Positions 6,727 through 7,699 of a stretch of 7,699 nucleotides of DNA are shown piece by piece. Within the stretch, counting starts at the first letter, position 1. Each line of letters starts with the position of its first letter. The stretch spans positions 1 through 7,699 of the forward strand of contig JALSQH010000219.1 in assembly GCA_026985515.1 (NCBI GenBank). The letters run 5' to 3'. Under the pieces are notes generated by a model. The model did no database searches, was not told the origin of the DNA, and worked only from the letters and a program-made list of their open reading frames with translations. This stretch comes from a bacterium (lineage in GTDB: Bacteria > JALSQH01). The position numbers were made by a program, and so were the translations under genes.

Positions 6727-7500
6727 CTATCTCTCTTTCATAAATTCACCCAGCTTTTCACCTCTTTTCAACTTTTCAAGCATCAGATCTGCAGTTTTCA
6801 GATCCTCTTCTGTAAAAACTTTTTCCTCAAGAGAGTTGTCAATGGGCCGGGCGTTACGCTTGCACTGCAGGAGAACTTCTTCTGCCTTTTTGTTATTTCC
6901 CAGAATGCTGTAAATTGCAGCAAGATAGAGGTATGCTGTGGCATTCTGGGGGAATTTCTTCACAGACATTTCGCAGTACTTCTTCGCTTTGAAAATATTA
7001 CCAATGGAAACAGGGAATCCGGGTGCTTCAAAATATAAAGCGCATGCCAGAATGTAGAGGGAACCGGAATGGTAATCAGGATTGATCTTCATAGCCTTTT
7101 CAAGCCATCTTTTGACGAGAGGTATATCTGCCAGACTGTACTGTGGCCCCCTGTAAAGAGCGTAATAACCCAGATGTAGCGCACCATAGTAGTAACCCGC
7201 TGCTCTATCAGGATACTTCTTCATTATCCCTTTTGCAATTTCCAGACCTATTCTGGCAGCTTTCATCTTTAATTTTTTATCTTTCGCCACCAGGACAATT
7301 GTTGAGGCAAGGGAAGCTGCCTTTACCATCTTATCAAAAGATACCTCACCTTTATTTATCTCCTCAATCAGCTTCTTCAATTCACTAATGTATTGTGGGA
7401 CCCTTTGTCTGAGTACTTCTATATTCTGAGGATAAAGATTAATCGCCAGAAAAATAAGTAACGGTAAACACAAGTTCGCAAAATGAAAAAATTTTCTCAT
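6727..7500 (-). CDS. Exported or membrane-anchored TPR protein, weakly TatT-like
   Basis: This 257-residue protein opens with MRKFFHF and a hydrophobic segment to about residue 23 (LPLLIFLAINLYP). That is a signal peptide or N-terminal anchor; no clear AxA cleavage site or lipobox is seen. The rest is helical. Tetratricopeptide-like units include LVKRWLEKAMKINPDYHSGS (128-147), KAKKYCEMSVKKFPQNATAY (171-190) and LYLAAIYSILGNNKKAEEVL (191-210). The combination of a GYYYGALHLGYYA helix (102-114), KAMKINPDYHSGSLYILAC, a PGFP turn (160-163) and FKAKKY resembles TatT-type TPR proteins (Treponema Tp0956, partner of a TRAP substrate-binding protein). I see no TRAP transporter gene here, so this is only a hint. 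The start ATG has no Shine-Dalgarno; a promoter lies just upstream. The gene ends 2 nt before the lipoprotein gene, and the two products may work together at the periplasmic side. Confidence 0.8.
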   Translation of the reverse strand: MRKFFHFANLCLPLLIFLAINLYPQNIEVLRQRVPQYISELKKLIEEINKGEVSFDKMVKAASLASTIVLVAKDKKLKMKAARIGLEIAKGIMKKYPDRAAGYYYGALHLGYYALYRGPQYSLADIPLVKRWLEKAMKINPDYHSGSLYILACALYFEAPGFPVSIGNIFKAKKYCEMSVKKFPQNATAYLYLAAIYSILGNNKKAEEVLLQCKRNARPIDNSLEEKVFTEEDLKTADLMLEKLKRGEKLGEFMKER

Positions 7501-7509
7501 CCATTGTGA

Positions 7510-7538
7510 ATTATAATACTTATCAACTTACAGTTCAA
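7510..7538 (-). promoter_or_regulatory. Probable sigma-70 promoter of the TPR-lipoprotein-thiD-GT operon
   Basis: On the minus strand TTGAAC (7538-7533, four of six -35 consensus bases) is followed by exactly 17 bp and a perfect TATAAT (7515-7510). The -35 box lies in the last codons of kup. The -10 box ends 9 bases before the ATG at 7500, so transcription would start about 2-4 bases upstream of the start codon. This fits the absence of a Shine-Dalgarno there. Confidence 0.6.
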
Positions 7539-7699
7539 GTTCCACACCTATTTCGATCACCCTGCCCGGTGGGAGACCTGTAAAAACTGAAAAATCAGAA
7601 GATACAGTGGATATAAATCTGAATAACCTCTTCCTCCACATTGCCATTCTTTCATTCTTAACAAGATTCAACCTCTCCCTACCCAGAAAGAAACTCACA
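7528..7699 (-). CDS. kup: Kup-type potassium uptake transporter, C-terminal fragment
   Basis: Only the last 56 codons are in the window; the gene enters from the right edge and ends at TAA 7530-7528. The fragment carries the conserved C-terminal signature of Kup (TrkD) low-affinity potassium/proton symporters: SFFLGRERL, then MAMWRKRLFRFIS, a short variable stretch, and GLPPGRVIEIGVELEL, matching the usual FFL-x-RE...MALWREKLFAFMS...F-x-(I/L)P-x-NRV(V/I)E(L/I)G-x-x-(V/I)E(L/I) ending. This is the cytoplasmic tail after twelve membrane helices. The gap to the next gene is 27 bp and contains the -10 box of that gene, so the TPR operon can be transcribed separately. No terminator hairpin is visible after kup, so read-through is possible. 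Confidence 0.9.
   Translation of the reverse strand, partial: VSFFLGRERLNLVKNERMAMWRKRLFRFISTVSSDFSVFTGLPPGRVIEIGVELEL

Noticed and set aside
6524-6913. Open frame of 129 codons on the plus strand
   Set aside because: It runs antisense across the junction of two well-supported minus-strand genes, and its Phe/Ser-rich translation is what the antisense of Lys/Glu-rich helices gives.
7501-7527. Possible terminator after kup
   Set aside because: Only 27 bp, holding the -10 box of the next gene and no stable inverted repeat.

Overview
All six genes in this window lie on the minus strand, so it reads right to left. The organism looks like an uncultured, moderately A+T-rich Gram-negative (diderm) bacterium. 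Exported proteins dominate: one signal-peptide protein with many cysteines, one lipoprotein with a TPR-like start, and one anchored or exported TPR protein. The calcium-type Asp/Asn loops and overall style recall delta-proteobacterial or Myxococcota-like genomes, but I cannot assign a phylum.

Layout in transcription order: (1) 7699-7528, the last 56 codons of a Kup-type potassium transporter. (2) 7500-6727, a TPR protein with weak resemblance to TatT-type periplasmic proteins. A good promoter (TTGAAC, 17 bp, TATAAT) ends only 9 bases before its start codon and there is no visible Shine-Dalgarno, so its transcript may be nearly leaderless. (3) 6724-4904, a 606-residue predicted lipoprotein of unknown function with one calcium-type loop. 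(4) 4901-4125, ThiD, the HMP/HMP-P kinase of thiamine synthesis. (5) 4132-2747, a polytopic membrane protein of GT-C glycosyltransferase type. (6) 2689 to beyond the left edge, a secreted protein of at least 896 residues. Genes 2 to 5 are spaced 2 nt, 2 nt and -8 nt, and probably form one operon. Gene 6 has its own perfect consensus promoter (TTGACA, 17 bp, TATAAT), whose -35 box contains the stop codon of gene 5, and a strong ribosome binding site.

The most interesting item is gene 6. It is open from its ATG to the window edge without a stop. Its translation follows the order of conserved elements of the animal BPI/LBP/CETP lipid-binding (TULIP) fold across both barrels: the first N-barrel strand, the GWLI-x-L helix of the N-barrel, the start of the C-barrel, the PAVD strand and the C-terminal amphipathic helix. 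The bacterial version carries a large cysteine-rich insertion and Asp/Asn-rich calcium-type loops. A two-barrel BPI-like protein exported by a bacterium, next to a lipoprotein, a TPR protein and a GT-C enzyme, suggests handling of a lipid or glycolipid at the envelope. That functional link is inference.

There are no RNA genes, CRISPR arrays, insertion sequences or convincing terminators. Intergenic space is minimal (at most 57 bp), so no stretch over 300 bases lacks a gene.
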